A stretch of DNA of 62,511 nt from DASXMR01 sp036495525. GTDB lineage: Bacteria > Actinomycetota > Actinomycetes > Streptosporangiales > Streptosporangiaceae. This document shows, piece after piece, positions 1-8,959 of this stretch (its first letter is position 1; the number at the start of each line of letters is the position of its first letter). The stretch is from the NCBI GenBank assembly GCA_036495525.1, contig DASXMR010000024.1, positions 1-62,511 on the forward strand. Direction: 5' to 3'. The translations under genes and the position numbers were made by a program. The notes below the pieces were generated by a model. That model made no database searches and was not told where the DNA came from. It worked only from the letters and a program-made list of their open reading frames with translations.

Positions 1-432
1 CCGGTAGGCCAGGTACTGGTCGCCGAACCGGCGGCTAAGTCGCGGCTCCTCGTAACCAACCACGACGAGGTGGAACGCCACGGCAAGGGCAGCGGTATAC
101 ACCAGCAGCGCCGGCGACAGGAACAGCCAGGCCTCGCCAGCGACGATGATCAGGGCGGCGATGTAGATCGGGTTGCGCACCCAGCCGTACGGCCCAGCCG
201 CGACCACCAGGCGCGGCGAGTCCCACAAGCCAGGCGTGCCCCGGCCGATGTGCGCGAATGACCAGACGCACCACGCGTAGAGCAGCACGCCGAGCGCGAC
301 GACCACGATGGCGTACCAGGCGGCGGGCGCCGGCAGCGGGCCGTGCCTGGTGAGGATCAGCCACGGAACGTACGCTCCCCCGGCACCCGGCACGACGATG
401 GTGAACAGGATGTTGCGCAGCGCGAGGCTCAT
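1..432 (-). CDS. Isoprenylcysteine carboxyl methyltransferase-like membrane protein (3' end outside window)
   Basis: 144 codons are visible and the frame runs off the left edge without a stop. The product is strongly hydrophobic, with about four membrane helices. It carries the ICMT/PEMT-family core G-P-Y-x-x-V-R-N-P-I-Y (about residues 82-92) and the C-terminal E-E-P-x-L-x-x-x-F-G-x-x-Y signature. Members methylate small or lipid substrates with S-adenosylmethionine at the membrane; the bacterial substrate is usually unknown. The ATG start has an AGAAGG ribosome site four to five bases upstream. It lies about 80 bases downstream of another small membrane-protein gene on the same strand, so the two may be co-transcribed. 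Confidence 0.8.
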   Translation of the reverse strand, partial: MSLALRNILFTIVVPGAGGAYVPWLILTRHGPLPAPAAWYAIVVVALGVLLYAWCVWSFAHIGRGTPGLWDSPRLVVAAGPYGWVRNPIYIAALIIVAGEAWLFLSPALLVYTAALAVAFHLVVVGYEEPRLSRRFGDQYLAYR

Positions 433-512
433 CGGACCTTCTCCCGTCGTGCTGACTCTCAGGATGTGCCTGGATCGCTGACCTTCGGACCTGGATGTGC
501 CAGGGCGTGCCG

Positions 513-962
513 TCACCCGGGCCGGCGGCGGGCCGTCTCGGCGGTCAGCCAGCCGGCCAGGGCGACGATGGCCAGGCCGGTCAGCGCGTGCAGCGCGCCG
601 ATGGCCGGAACGTGCTGGCCGGTGTCGCCCAACAGGGGCTCAACCGGGATCGCGAGCAGCGCGAGCGCCACGGCGCGCCAGGCTGTCGGCCGGTGAGCGC
701 GCGCCGCATGACTGGTCAGCGCGGCCGCGGCGGTCAGCCAGGTCAGTACGCCGATGACCACCCCGAGCACCTCGTGCGCGCCGTAGGCGTTGTCAGCTGG
801 CGTCTTGACCATGGTGAAGGCGCCGAGCCCGGCCAGCGCGAACTGCGCCGCGACCAGGGTCAGCGTCACCGCCGCCAGGGTGAGCAGAGCCGTGTCAGCC
901 CTGCCCCAGCGGCCGGGGCTGAGGTGCTCGGTGGCCTCAGCGGTATGCACTGTCCTCGCCAT
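513..962 (-). CDS. Four-helix membrane protein, DUF6220-like
   Basis: 149 aa with about four transmembrane stretches after a polar N-terminal segment of about 20 residues. The pattern resembles small actinobacterial DUF6220-type membrane proteins, but I recognise it by hydropathy and length more than by a diagnostic motif. The start is fixed by a strong AAGGAGGAG Shine-Dalgarno sequence directly before ATGGCG. An upstream in-frame start would add 41 low-complexity residues and is less likely. It is divergent from an ECF sigma gene starting 180 bases away, so the two probably share a promoter region. ECF41-type sigma factors usually regulate neighbouring genes, so this one and the methyltransferase-like gene after it are candidate targets (inference). 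Confidence 0.7.
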   Translation of the reverse strand: MARTVHTAEATEHLSPGRWGRADTALLTLAAVTLTLVAAQFALAGLGAFTMVKTPADNAYGAHEVLGVVIGVLTWLTAAAALTSHAARAHRPTAWRAVALALLAIPVEPLLGDTGQHVPAIGALHALTGLAIVALAGWLTAETARRRPG

Positions 963-1141
963 CGTCTCCTCCTTGCGCTGCCGGGCTGCGGCACTGCTGA
1001 GCGACGAGCAGCGCGGCCGTGACGGGCAGGCCGGCCGTGCCGCAAGCTGCCCTGGCGGGCGGCCGGCCCTGGCTGGGGATGGCACATTTACCGCGTGCCG
1101 GGAGTCACTGATATGACGGAAGGCGACCGGAGGATGTGTCA

Positions 1142-2104
1142 GTGACCGAGAACGACTGGCTGGCCGAGCGATTCGAGGAGCACCGGGCGCGCCTGCTGGC
1201 TGTGGCGTACCGGATGCTCGGCTCGCTGGCTGAAGCAGACGACGCGGTCCAGGAAGCCTGGCTGCGCTGCAGCCGGGCCGGCGCCGGCGGCATCGAGAAC
1301 ATCGGCGGCTGGCTCACCACCGTCGTGTCCCGGGTGTGCCTGGACATGCTCCGCTCGCGCAAGGCCCGCCGGGAAGAGCCACTGGGCACGGATTTGGCCA
1401 GCCCGGCCGCCGGTGCCTGGCGGGCCGCCGGGCCGGAGCAGGAAGCGCTGCTGGCCGACTCGGTGGGGCTAGCGCTGCTCGTGGTGCTCGACCGGCTGCC
1501 GCCGGCCGAGCGGGTCGCGTTCGTGCTGCACGACATGTTCGACCTGCCCTTCGACCAGATCGCCGCGATCATGGAGCGCTCACCCAACGCCGCGAGGCTG
1601 CTTGCCAGCCGGGCCCGCCGCCGGGTCCGCGGCATCGGGCCAGGTTCCGGCCCAGGCCAGGATGTGGCCGCGACTGCTCTGAGCGGCCGGACGCCCTCAG
1701 CAACGGGCGTGCACCCCCACCACGACTTGCCACCGCACCGGGATCAGCGTGACCTGGTCAGCGCGTTCTTCGCCGCGTCGCGGGCGGGTGACTTCGATGC
1801 GCTGCTCACGCTTCTCGACCCGGACGTCGAGGTCAGGGCCGACGCGGCGGCGGTGCCGGCCGGGGTGCCCAGGCAGACCAGGGGCGCGGCAGCCGTGGCC
1901 AGGCAGGCGGCGGCATTCGCGAAGGACGCGATGTCCGCACAGCCGCTCCTGGTGAACGGGTCGGTGGGTGCGGTGGTCAGCCAGCCCTGGCGGCAGCGAG
2001 CGGTCATGACGTTCAGCACCGCTGGCGGGAAGATCACCGGGATCGGCATCATCGCCGACCAGGCGAGCCTGAGCCGCCTGGAGCTTTCCGAGCTGGCCGG
2101 CTGA
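1142..2104 (+). CDS. ECF RNA polymerase sigma factor, ECF41 (SigJ-like) with SnoaL-type C-terminal domain
   Basis: 320 aa. Region sigma2 (about 5-75) contains the V-A-Y-R-M-L-G-S and D-A-V-Q-E-A-W-L-R segments. Region sigma4 (about 110-165) contains L-P-P-A-E-R-V-A-F-V-L-H-D and a helix-turn-helix. After a linker, residues about 195-320 form a SnoaL/NTF2-like extension (A-G-D-F-D-A-L-L-T-L-L-D-P-D-V), which in the ECF41 group replaces an anti-sigma factor and tunes activity. The GTG at 1142 is chosen because GGAGG lies eight bases upstream; the in-frame GTG at 1136 is only two bases from it. The usual ECF41 partner, an adjacent oxidoreductase or carboxymuconolactone decarboxylase-like gene, is not present. 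The divergent membrane-protein genes may be its targets. Confidence 0.9.
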   Translation: MTENDWLAERFEEHRARLLAVAYRMLGSLAEADDAVQEAWLRCSRAGAGGIENIGGWLTTVVSRVCLDMLRSRKARREEPLGTDLASPAAGAWRAAGPEQEALLADSVGLALLVVLDRLPPAERVAFVLHDMFDLPFDQIAAIMERSPNAARLLASRARRRVRGIGPGSGPGQDVAATALSGRTPSATGVHPHHDLPPHRDQRDLVSAFFAASRAGDFDALLTLLDPDVEVRADAAAVPAGVPRQTRGAAAVARQAAAFAKDAMSAQPLLVNGSVGAVVSQPWRQRAVMTFSTAGGKITGIGIIADQASLSRLELSELAG

Positions 2105-2223
2105 CAGTCAGCCCGCTGACCAGCACGGTTCGCCGGCCCGCGGCGGGAACCTTCCGCACGCCGGATTGGTTTTCCAGCTTGGGGAAGAAGGAGGGGGGTA
2201 ACTCACGCGAACGGGGTTGCGGA

Positions 2224-5200
2224 ATGACCGACCAGATGGCTAGTGATCACGCCGGGACATCGGGCGAGGACGACGTCTCGGGACTCGCCAGCAGCGACGT
2301 CGCGGTACCCGCCGGCGGCAGCGCCACGGGACCTGCCGCGGACGGCGCAGCGGACGCACCTGACGACGATGACGCCCGGATCTCGGGCGAAGCCGACCAG
2401 CATCACCTGGAACTGGTCGCCTCGGCGCAGGCGCGGTGGGTATCGGCGCTCACCGACCTCGGCGGCCGTAACACGCTGCTGTACTACAAGGACCGCCGCG
2501 CGGGAACGCTCGACCTGCGGCAAGCCGACCCCGACGCGCTCGCCGCGTTCCTGCGTACCGGCTCGATCCGGCTTACCAGGCTGTTCCGCGACGTCGACGT
2601 CCGGGCGGACGCGATCCGGCGGGTTCAGGTGATCTACCGCAAGGCCCGCGAGCTTCTGGAAGAACGAGGCATCCGGGCCGGCTACCTGGCTGTCGGGCTG
2701 GCCCGCTGGGATGAGCTGTTCCTTGAGCCGGCCGCGCCGGTGCTGCTGCGCGGGCTGACCATCACCCCGACCAGGGCCCGGCACGACGACTTCGACCTCA
2801 GCCTGGACGACACTGAGGTCAACCCGGTGCTACTGCACAAGCTCGCCAGCATGTTCGGCGCCGCCACCGAGGAACTCGCCGACGAGCCGCCGGAAAAGAT
2901 CGGCGAGCTGCTGACCAGCGCGGCTGACGCAGCCGAGGTGCCCGGCTTCGCGATCACCGAGCGGATGGTGATCGGCACGTTCACCTACGCCAAGCTGCCG
3001 ATGGTGCGTGACCTGCAGGCGGCCGGCGAACTCCTCGCCGACAGTGACATCGTCGCGGCGATCGCCGGTGACCTGGAGGCGCAGGAACTGCTCAGTGCCG
3101 AGCAGCACGGGGCGCCGGAGGACGCGCCGGACCCGCTGCTTGCCTCGCCCGACTCGCCGCAGGATGACTACTCGGTGCTGGACGCCGATTCCTCCCAGCG
3201 CGCCGCGATCGACACCGTGCTGGCCGGCCGCAGCCTGGTGATCCACGGCCCGCCGGGCACCGGAAAGAGCCAGACCATCGCGAACCTGATCGCCACGCTG
3301 GTGGCGCGCGGCCGAAAGGTCCTGTTCGTGGCCGAGAAGCGAGCGGCCATCGACGCCGTGCTGTCCCGGCTGAAGAGCGTCGGCCTGTCCGACATGGTCC
3401 TGGACATTCACGAAGGCACCAGGGACCGGCTGCGTATCGCCCGCGGGCTCGGCGAGGCGCTGGAGGAGGCGCTGAAGGCGGCCAGGCCTGAGGTGAGCGA
3501 CCTGCACCGGCGGCTTTCGGATCGCCAGCAGCGGCTCAGCGCGCACGCGGCCGCGCTGCACCGCAGGCACGAGCCGTGGGACATCACCCCGTTCGCCGCG
3601 CAGTCCGCGCTGCTCGGCATCCCGGCGGAAGCGCGCACGGGGGTGCGGCTGGCGCTGCCGGAGCAGCTCAGCCGGCAGCTTGCCGACGACATCCGCGACG
3701 AGCTGCGCGAGTTCGCGCACCTGGGCGGGTTCACCCTGCGGCCGCAGGCCACCCCCTGGTTCGGCGCCGCGCTGCGCACCGCTGACGACGCCCAGCGTGC
3801 CGTCGACCTGGCGGCGCGGCTGAGCAGCCACCTGCTGCCGGCGCTCGCTGACCGGGTCAGCCGGGCCTGCCGCGAGACTGGCCTGACCGAGCCGTCCGAC
3901 TACCCCGAATGCGTCAGCCGGCTTGAGCTGTACGCGGCGCTGCGCCAGACGGTGCGCACCATGTCCCCCGGTGTGTTCGCCGCGCAGCCGGACCGGCTGG
4001 CCGCCGCGGCCGGCGACGGCGTCGGCCTCGGCCTGTGGGAACGGCGCTCGCTGCGCAAGCAGGCCGCCGAGCTGGTCACCGGCGGGCAGGAACTGACCAG
4101 GCAGGAACTGTCGGCCGTCTGCCAGCAGGCCGCCGGGCAGCTCGGTGCCTGGCAGCAGCTGCGCACCGACGACGGCGCGCCCCGGCTGCCGGCCGGGCTG
4201 GACGAGCTGTCGGCTCAGGGCGAGGACTGTGCCCGGCTGCTGGCCGAGATGGCTGCCTTCGTCCGGCTGCCGCAGCACCCCCAGCCGCTGCTCACGGAGC
4301 TGGCCGCCGACCAGGACACTGCGTGGAAGCTACCCAGGCTGTATGAGCTGGGCACGCACTTCGACGACCTCGGCATCGGCCAGCTGCTGGACGAGCTGGC
4401 CCGCCGCCAGGCCGGTCCTGACCTGGCCGCCAGCGCGTTCGACCACGCCTGGTACACCTCGGTGCTCGACCAGATCAGGGTGCGTGACCCCGCTTACGCC
4501 GCCTACCGTGGCGAGGCGCTGGACGAGATCGCCACCGAGTTCCGCCAGCGTGACGTGCAGCACCTGGCGGCGAACCAGGCGCGGGTCCGCCGGGCCTGGG
4601 CTGACCGGCTGCGCGAGGCGCAGGACGAGCACCCGCTGCAAGCCAGGGTGCTGCGCAAGCAGGCTGCCTTGCGACGCCGCCACCTGTCGCTCCGGCGGCT
4701 GCTCGACCAGGCCGGCGACGTGCTGTTCGCGATCAAGCCCTGCTGGGCGATGTCGCCGCTGATGGTGAGCCAGGTGCTGCCGCCGGCCAGGCTGTTCGAC
4801 GTGGTGATCTTCGACGAGGCCAGCCAGATCGTGCCGGCCGATGCGATCCCGGCGATCATGCGCGGGCACCAGATCGTGGTAGCTGGCGACGACCGGCAGC
4901 TGCCGCCGACCAACTTCTTCCGGCAGTTCGACGACGGCGACGAGGGAGCTGAGGACGAGGAGAGCATGATCTCGTTCGGCTCCGGCTTTGAGTCGGTGCT
5001 GGACGCGCTGCGCCCGCTGCTGCCGACCGCGCCGCTCGCCTGGCACTACCGCAGCCGCGACGAACGGCTGGTGGCGTTCTCCAACTCGCGGATCTACGGC
5101 GGCGCGCTGACCACGTTCCCCGGCGTGTTCACCGGCGACTGCCTGCGGCACGTCGTGGTCGCCCAGGGGCCGGAACCGGGCCAGGAGGTGTCGGTCACCG

Positions 5201-6276
5201 CTGAGGTGGACAAGGTCGTCGGGCTCATCATCGAGCACGCCAGGACCAGGCCGGATGAGTCGCTCGGGGTGATCGCCCTCGGCATCAAGCACGCGGAGCG
5301 GATCGACGCCGCACTGCGCGGCCGGCTGAGCGACGACCCTGACCTTGAGGAGCTGGAGGAGTTCTTCGCGGAAGACACCAGCGAGCCGTTCTTCGTTAAA
5401 AATCTTGAAAGAGTTCAGGGCGACGAGCGGGACGCGATCATCCTGTCCATCGGCTACGGCAAGCACCCGGACGGCCGGATGCGCTACCAGTGGGGGCCGT
5501 TGCTGCGCGACGGCGGTGAGCGCCGGCTGAACGTGGCCGCGACCAGGGCCAAGCACCGGCTGACCGTGGTCAGCTCGTTCTCCAGTCATGACGTTGACCC
5601 GGACCGGGTGACCAAGGCGGGCGCCCGGCTGCTGGCCGACTACCTGGAGTACGCGAGCACCGGCGGCGCGGTCGGGCCCGCCTCGGGCGGCACCGAGCTG
5701 AACCCGTTCGAGGCTGACGTGCGGGACCGGCTCGCCGAGTGCGGCATCACCGTCGTGCCGCAGTACGGCGTCGGCGGCTACCGGGTCGACTTCGCGGCCG
5801 CGCACCCGCAGGACCCTGGCCGGATGGTGCTGGCGATCGAGGCTGACGGCGCGTCGTACCGCGAGTCGGGCAGCGTGCGCGACCGTGACCGGCTGCGCGG
5901 TGAGCACCTGCAGCGGCTCGGCTGGAGCTTCCAGCGGCTGTGGTCCACCAACTGGTTCCAGAACCCGCAGGGCGAAGTGACCAAGCTGCAGGAGGCCTAC
6001 CGCCGCGCGGTCGCGGCGACGCCAGCGGCCGCGCCGGATCCCGAGCCCGCTCCGCCCGCCGGACCGGGCCCGGCCGAGCCGGTGTCCCAGCCCGGCCCGG
6101 CCGCTGATCAGGTCCCGCGCGGCACTGACGTCGCGCTCCGGGACTCCGACGCCGCGTTCCGGAACTCTGACCTCGCGTTGCGGGACTCGGACGCCGCGGT
6201 GCGTGACGCCGAGCTCGCCCTGCGGCAGGCAGACCGAGCCGTGCGCCGGGCAGGACCGCCTGGGCATTCCGGCTGA
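2224..6276 (+). CDS. DUF4011 / superfamily 1 helicase / MTES_1575-type endonuclease fusion protein
   Basis: 1350 aa. The N-terminal DUF4011-like region (about 60-110) has W-V-S-A-L-T-D-L-G-G-R-N-T-L-L-Y-Y. A split UPF1-type SF1 helicase follows: Walker A G-P-P-G-T-G-K-S (about 342), V-I-F-D-E-A-S-Q (about 863), G-D-D-R-Q-L-P-P (about 888), Y-R-S-R-D-E-R-L (about 942), V-Q-G-D-E-R-D-A (about 1063) and N-V-A-A-T-R-A-K (about 1103). Residues about 1160-1250 form a PD-(D/E)xK, Vsr-like nuclease (Y-R-V-D-F then L-A-I-E-A-D-G-A-S-Y). A low-complexity tail ends in six heptads. This architecture suggests nucleic-acid cleavage and unwinding, possibly phage or plasmid defence (inference). The ATG at 2224 is preferred over a TTG 45 bases upstream, which lies before the purine-rich AAGGAGG stretch. 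Confidence 0.9.
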   Translation: MTDQMASDHAGTSGEDDVSGLASSDVAVPAGGSATGPAADGAADAPDDDDARISGEADQHHLELVASAQARWVSALTDLGGRNTLLYYKDRRAGTLDLRQADPDALAAFLRTGSIRLTRLFRDVDVRADAIRRVQVIYRKARELLEERGIRAGYLAVGLARWDELFLEPAAPVLLRGLTITPTRARHDDFDLSLDDTEVNPVLLHKLASMFGAATEELADEPPEKIGELLTSAADAAEVPGFAITERMVIGTFTYAKLPMVRDLQAAGELLADSDIVAAIAGDLEAQELLSAEQHGAPEDAPDPLLASPDSPQDDYSVLDADSSQRAAIDTVLAGRSLVIHGPPGTGKSQTIANLIATLVARGRKVLFVAEKRAAIDAVLSRLKSVGLSDMVLDIHEGTRDRLRIARGLGEALEEALKAARPEVSDLHRRLSDRQQRLSAHAAALHRRHEPWDITPFAAQSALLGIPAEARTGVRLALPEQLSRQLADDIRDELREFAHLGGFTLRPQATPWFGAALRTADDAQRAVDLAARLSSHLLPALADRVSRACRETGLTEPSDYPECVSRLELYAALRQTVRTMSPGVFAAQPDRLAAAAGDGVGLGLWERRSLRKQAAELVTGGQELTRQELSAVCQQAAGQLGAWQQLRTDDGAPRLPAGLDELSAQGEDCARLLAEMAAFVRLPQHPQPLLTELAADQDTAWKLPRLYELGTHFDDLGIGQLLDELARRQAGPDLAASAFDHAWYTSVLDQIRVRDPAYAAYRGEALDEIATEFRQRDVQHLAANQARVRRAWADRLREAQDEHPLQARVLRKQAALRRRHLSLRRLLDQAGDVLFAIKPCWAMSPLMVSQVLPPARLFDVVIFDEASQIVPADAIPAIMRGHQIVVAGDDRQLPPTNFFRQFDDGDEGAEDEESMISFGSGFESVLDALRPLLPTAPLAWHYRSRDERLVAFSNSRIYGGALTTFPGVFTGDCLRHVVVAQGPEPGQEVSVTAEVDKVVGLIIEHARTRPDESLGVIALGIKHAERIDAALRGRLSDDPDLEELEEFFAEDTSEPFFVKNLERVQGDERDAIILSIGYGKHPDGRMRYQWGPLLRDGGERRLNVAATRAKHRLTVVSSFSSHDVDPDRVTKAGARLLADYLEYASTGGAVGPASGGTELNPFEADVRDRLAECGITVVPQYGVGGYRVDFAAAHPQDPGRMVLAIEADGASYRESGSVRDRDRLRGEHLQRLGWSFQRLWSTNWFQNPQGEVTKLQEAYRRAVAATPAAAPDPEPAPPAGPGPAEPVSQPGPAADQVPRGTDVALRDSDAAFRNSDLALRDSDAAVRDAELALRQADRAVRRAGPPGHSG
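6127..6252 (+). repeat. Six tandem heptad repeats at the C terminus of the helicase-nuclease
   Basis: Six consecutive 21-base units encode seven-residue repeats of the pattern D-x-A-x-R-x-S/A (for example D-V-A-L-R-D-S, D-A-A-F-R-N-S, D-L-A-L-R-D-S), at about residues 1302-1343. Charge and hydrophobicity have heptad spacing, so the segment is probably a helical or coiled-coil tail. The DNA units have diverged, so this is a protein-level repeat rather than recent slippage. Confidence 0.8.
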
Positions 6277-6365
6277 CCAGGCGCTGCCGCCTGGCACCGA
6301 CTGGCAAGTGCGCTGGCAAGAAGCGTCACATCGCGGCGTGCCGCGACCCGTTGGCTGATGCTGAC

Positions 6366-6390
6366 GGCCCGCCCCGCTCGGGGGCGGGCC
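6366..6390. terminator. GC-rich hairpin between the helicase and lipoprotein genes
   Basis: GGCCCGCCCC (6366-6375) and GGGGCGGGCC (6381-6390) form a perfect 10-bp stem with a 5-base loop, 90 bases after the helicase stop and 27 bases before the lipoprotein start. There is no T-run, as is common for actinobacterial terminators. Confidence 0.55.
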
Positions 6391-6416
6391 CCAGCCAGAA
6401 ACGGGAGTGACGCACC

Positions 6417-7043
6417 ATGCAGCAACGCAGCAAGCGCAGGGGCAGCCGGCGGTCGCAGCTCGCGGCGGGGCTGTGCGCCGCCGGGGTTGCCCTGGCCGGG
6501 TGCGGCGGGTCAGGGCACGGCGCGGCCGGCCAGCTCAGCGCGCACCTCCGCGGGTCGTCCGGCGCAGGCTCGGGCGGCTCCGTCTTCGGCGCGGGCGGCG
6601 GCAGCGGCTCGGGCTCAGGCAACGCCGGGCCACCGGACGGGAGCCTGGCCGGCATCCACGCCTGCCAGCTGATCCCGCCCGCCGTGGTCAGCCGGGTGAT
6701 CGGCGCGACCGACCCGCAGCAGGGCAACAGCACGACCGCGTGCTTCTACAACCAGACCGTGGACAACGGCTCCAGCTTCATCCTGATGGTGAGCAAGCGG
6801 TCCGGATACGACTTCGCGAAGAGCTTCTCGCAGGGTGCGGCGACCACCGGCCCGATCTCGTTCCGCACCGTGCCCGGTTACGGCGACGATGCCTTCCAGA
6901 CCGTGCAGTCGGCCGGCGGGCACGACTACGAGTTCTGGGCCGCCAAGGGCGGCCTCGCCCTGAACATCTCAGTGGACAGCGATAGCCCGGCGGACGAGCA
7001 GAAGGTCCGCGAGCTGATGCAGAGCGCGCTGGCCAAGCTCTGA
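6417..7043 (+). CDS. Secreted lipoprotein, DUF3558-like
   Basis: 208 aa. The N terminus has a basic segment, a hydrophobic stretch and a lipobox ending L-A-G-C (Cys at about 25), so it should be lipidated and anchored outside the membrane. A Gly/Ser-rich flexible spacer (about 30-70) precedes a compact domain. That domain has cysteines near 80 and 102 and the motifs A-C-x-L-I-P-P and T-T-A-C-F-Y, followed by P-G-Y-G-D-D-A-F. The layout matches actinobacterial DUF3558-type lipoproteins of unknown function. The ATG has only a weak GGGAG upstream. It lies immediately after a hairpin terminator and so is probably its own unit. Confidence 0.7.
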   Translation: MQQRSKRRGSRRSQLAAGLCAAGVALAGCGGSGHGAAGQLSAHLRGSSGAGSGGSVFGAGGGSGSGSGNAGPPDGSLAGIHACQLIPPAVVSRVIGATDPQQGNSTTACFYNQTVDNGSSFILMVSKRSGYDFAKSFSQGAATTGPISFRTVPGYGDDAFQTVQSAGGHDYEFWAAKGGLALNISVDSDSPADEQKVRELMQSALAKL

Positions 7044-7091
7044 TCGCAGGTCGGCGCTCGCCATGACCAGTGCTCCAGGGACAATGGCCTG

Positions 7092-7469
7092 ATGGCGGAC
7101 CTCATCACGAAGCTGCTGCCGATTCTGCACGTGATGGATCCGCATGCCGAGCGGGACTTCTATGTCCAGCTCGGTCTGCGGACGACCTACGAAGGTCCCG
7201 AATACCCGGACTTTCTGGCCGTTGGCAACGACGCGATCGAGTTCGGCCTGAGCCGTAGGCCGGAGGCTGACCCGGCAGCGGCCGGGATGACCTGGCAGCT
7301 CGGCGTGAGCGACATTGAGGCCCTCATCGAGGCCTGCGGTCAGGCTGGACTGGCTTTCGAGGTGACGACGGAGCAGCCCGCGCCGGACTGGAGCTACCGG
7401 GTAGTCACGGTGCGCTCGCCGAACGGGATGGACGTCTTGTTCGAGGAACAGCGCCGGGCTGAGGATTAG
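7092..7469 (+). CDS. VOC (glyoxalase/bleomycin resistance/dioxygenase) superfamily protein
   Basis: 125 aa with the beta-alpha-beta-beta-beta pattern of the vicinal oxygen chelate fold. Features are H-V-M-D-P-x-A-E-R-D-F-Y near the start, a strand of the form E-F-G-L-S in the middle, and the C-terminal V-R-S-P-N-G-M-D-V-L-F-E-E. Function within this superfamily cannot be assigned from sequence alone. There is no convincing ribosome site. GACAAT (7080-7085) sits exactly six bases before the ATG, so the transcript could be leaderless. It ends directly against a convergent membrane-protein gene. Confidence 0.8.
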   Translation: MADLITKLLPILHVMDPHAERDFYVQLGLRTTYEGPEYPDFLAVGNDAIEFGLSRRPEADPAAAGMTWQLGVSDIEALIEACGQAGLAFEVTTEQPAPDWSYRVVTVRSPNGMDVLFEEQRRAED

Positions 7470-8774
7470 TCAGGCCTCGACCCTGGCCGCTGTCAGCTCC
7501 AGCAGCTTGTTGCGGCGCGGGTCGATCCGGGCGCGCACGTGCATGCCCTGCCTGAGGTTCAGGTACTGCGAATGGTTGACCCGCACGCTCCACGCGCGCT
7601 CGTGCTGGCCATCGTCGATGGCGACGCAGTAGACCGTGCAGGTCGTGCTGTTCTCGCCGCCGGTGGATTCTTCCTCTTCCCACTTCTTGAGCAGCTGGCC
7701 GTCGAACTCGACCTGCCGCGGGAGCCCGCGTGCCCTGGCGGCCGCGACGAAGACCCACAGCAGCGTGCCCCAGAAGAAGCAGCCGGGAAAGACCGCGATG
7801 ATCAGTCCCCAGCGCGCTCCCCACGCTCTGGAGACCACGATGACCGGCGCGGCGTACAGGGCCATTCCGAGAACGGCAGCGACCTGGCCGAGGATGCCAG
7901 GCGCGATTTTCTCCTGTGAGCTGCCGACGCTGACCCGGTGCCAGGTGCCGCCGAATGAGGACCACAGCCGCTTGCCGTCCGGCGCGAACGCGCTGACCGC
8001 GGCAGGCGCGGCGCCGAGCGCGACCGCGTAGGCGATCCGGCGGTCCCCGGCGGCTGCTAGCAGGGCGGTGCCAGCCGTCGGCTGCGACCGGCTGCCAGCG
8101 ACCCCGGCGCGGAAGGCCGTCCACTCGGCCAGCGCGCGGCGCCCGGCGGCGGTCAGCCGCGTGCCGCGGAACAGCCGCGCCGGGAACTGCAGCAGGACCA
8201 GGTAGACAACCACTGGCAGCCACGCGGCCGGGTGGTGGCCGCGCGCCGCCGCCTGGGCGGCCAGCGCGGTGCCCGGCAGCCCGGCCGCGGCGAGCAGCGC
8301 AGCGCTGCCGCCGGACAGCCGCCGCCTGATCAGGCCCCGCCAGCTGGCGTCGGCGCTGACCTGCGCCTCGAACTTGTCAGCGAACTCCTTGTCGCCCTGC
8401 TCGAATCCGCTCGCCAGGGCCGCACCTGGCACGTCCTCGACGCCCTGCGCCCGGTGCGCCAGCTGGCCGAGTACCAGCTGCTCGTAGTCGGTGAGCTGGC
8501 CATCATGCAGCCCGGGCAGCAGCCGGCAGGTCACCTGGCCAGGCCCAGTCTCGCTGATCAGGAACCTGCCGCGGGCGGCCAGGTCGAGCAGCGTCGCCGG
8601 GTAGCCGTCCTTCGCGATCCGGCCAGCCAGGAGGCTGACCACCGCCGGCGGCTCGTCCCGCAGCACCAGCGACGGCCGCATCGGCCCCGGCCGCCAGTTC
8701 CTGGTGGCGAACGCGACGGCGATGAGCAGCACGATCCATCCGCCGGACGCGATCGCCCAGCCATAGCCGTGCAT
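7470..8774 (-). CDS. Large membrane protein, DUF2207-like, unknown function
   Basis: 434 aa. An N-terminal helix (about 5-22) is followed by a cytosolic-looking stretch with P-P-A-V-V-S-L-L-A-G-R-I and L-L-D-L-A-A-R-G, a pattern typical of DUF2207 proteins. Paired membrane helices lie near 155-200 and again near 300-345. The C-terminal 75 residues (F-D-G-Q-L-L-K-K-W and V-R-V-N-H-S-Q-Y) form a soluble beta-rich module. The stop abuts the convergent VOC gene without a gap. The role is unknown. The 185 bases between its start and the next upstream gene hold nothing I can identify. Confidence 0.65.
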   Translation of the reverse strand: MHGYGWAIASGGWIVLLIAVAFATRNWRPGPMRPSLVLRDEPPAVVSLLAGRIAKDGYPATLLDLAARGRFLISETGPGQVTCRLLPGLHDGQLTDYEQLVLGQLAHRAQGVEDVPGAALASGFEQGDKEFADKFEAQVSADASWRGLIRRRLSGGSAALLAAAGLPGTALAAQAAARGHHPAAWLPVVVYLVLLQFPARLFRGTRLTAAGRRALAEWTAFRAGVAGSRSQPTAGTALLAAAGDRRIAYAVALGAAPAAVSAFAPDGKRLWSSFGGTWHRVSVGSSQEKIAPGILGQVAAVLGMALYAAPVIVVSRAWGARWGLIIAVFPGCFFWGTLLWVFVAAARARGLPRQVEFDGQLLKKWEEEESTGGENSTTCTVYCVAIDDGQHERAWSVRVNHSQYLNLRQGMHVRARIDPRRNKLLELTAARVEA

Positions 8775-8959
8775 CTAGCCGCGTCCTGCTCGCGTGTTGG
8801 TCATGCTCCCTTGGTACTGCCACGATGCCGCGCGGACGTGACGTTTCTTGCCAGCTTCCCTTGCCAGCTCAGCTACGGCTCGCCGCCAGCTGGCCGCCGC
8901 GCAGCCAGAACGCGGTCGCTGGCCGGCAGTGCCGGGCGGATAACCGGCCGCGGGCGGGG

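Noticed and set aside
1136..1141. GTG at 1136 as the sigma-factor start
   Set aside because: Only two bases from GGAGG; GTG 1142 has normal spacing.
2179..2223. TTG start adding 15 residues to the helicase-nuclease
   Set aside because: The purine-rich ribosome-like stretch lies after this TTG, so it cannot serve it; ATG 2224 is better placed.
4330..6297. Long antisense frame over the helicase 3' half
   Set aside because: Helicase motifs lie on the plus strand; the antisense translation is compositionally biased only.
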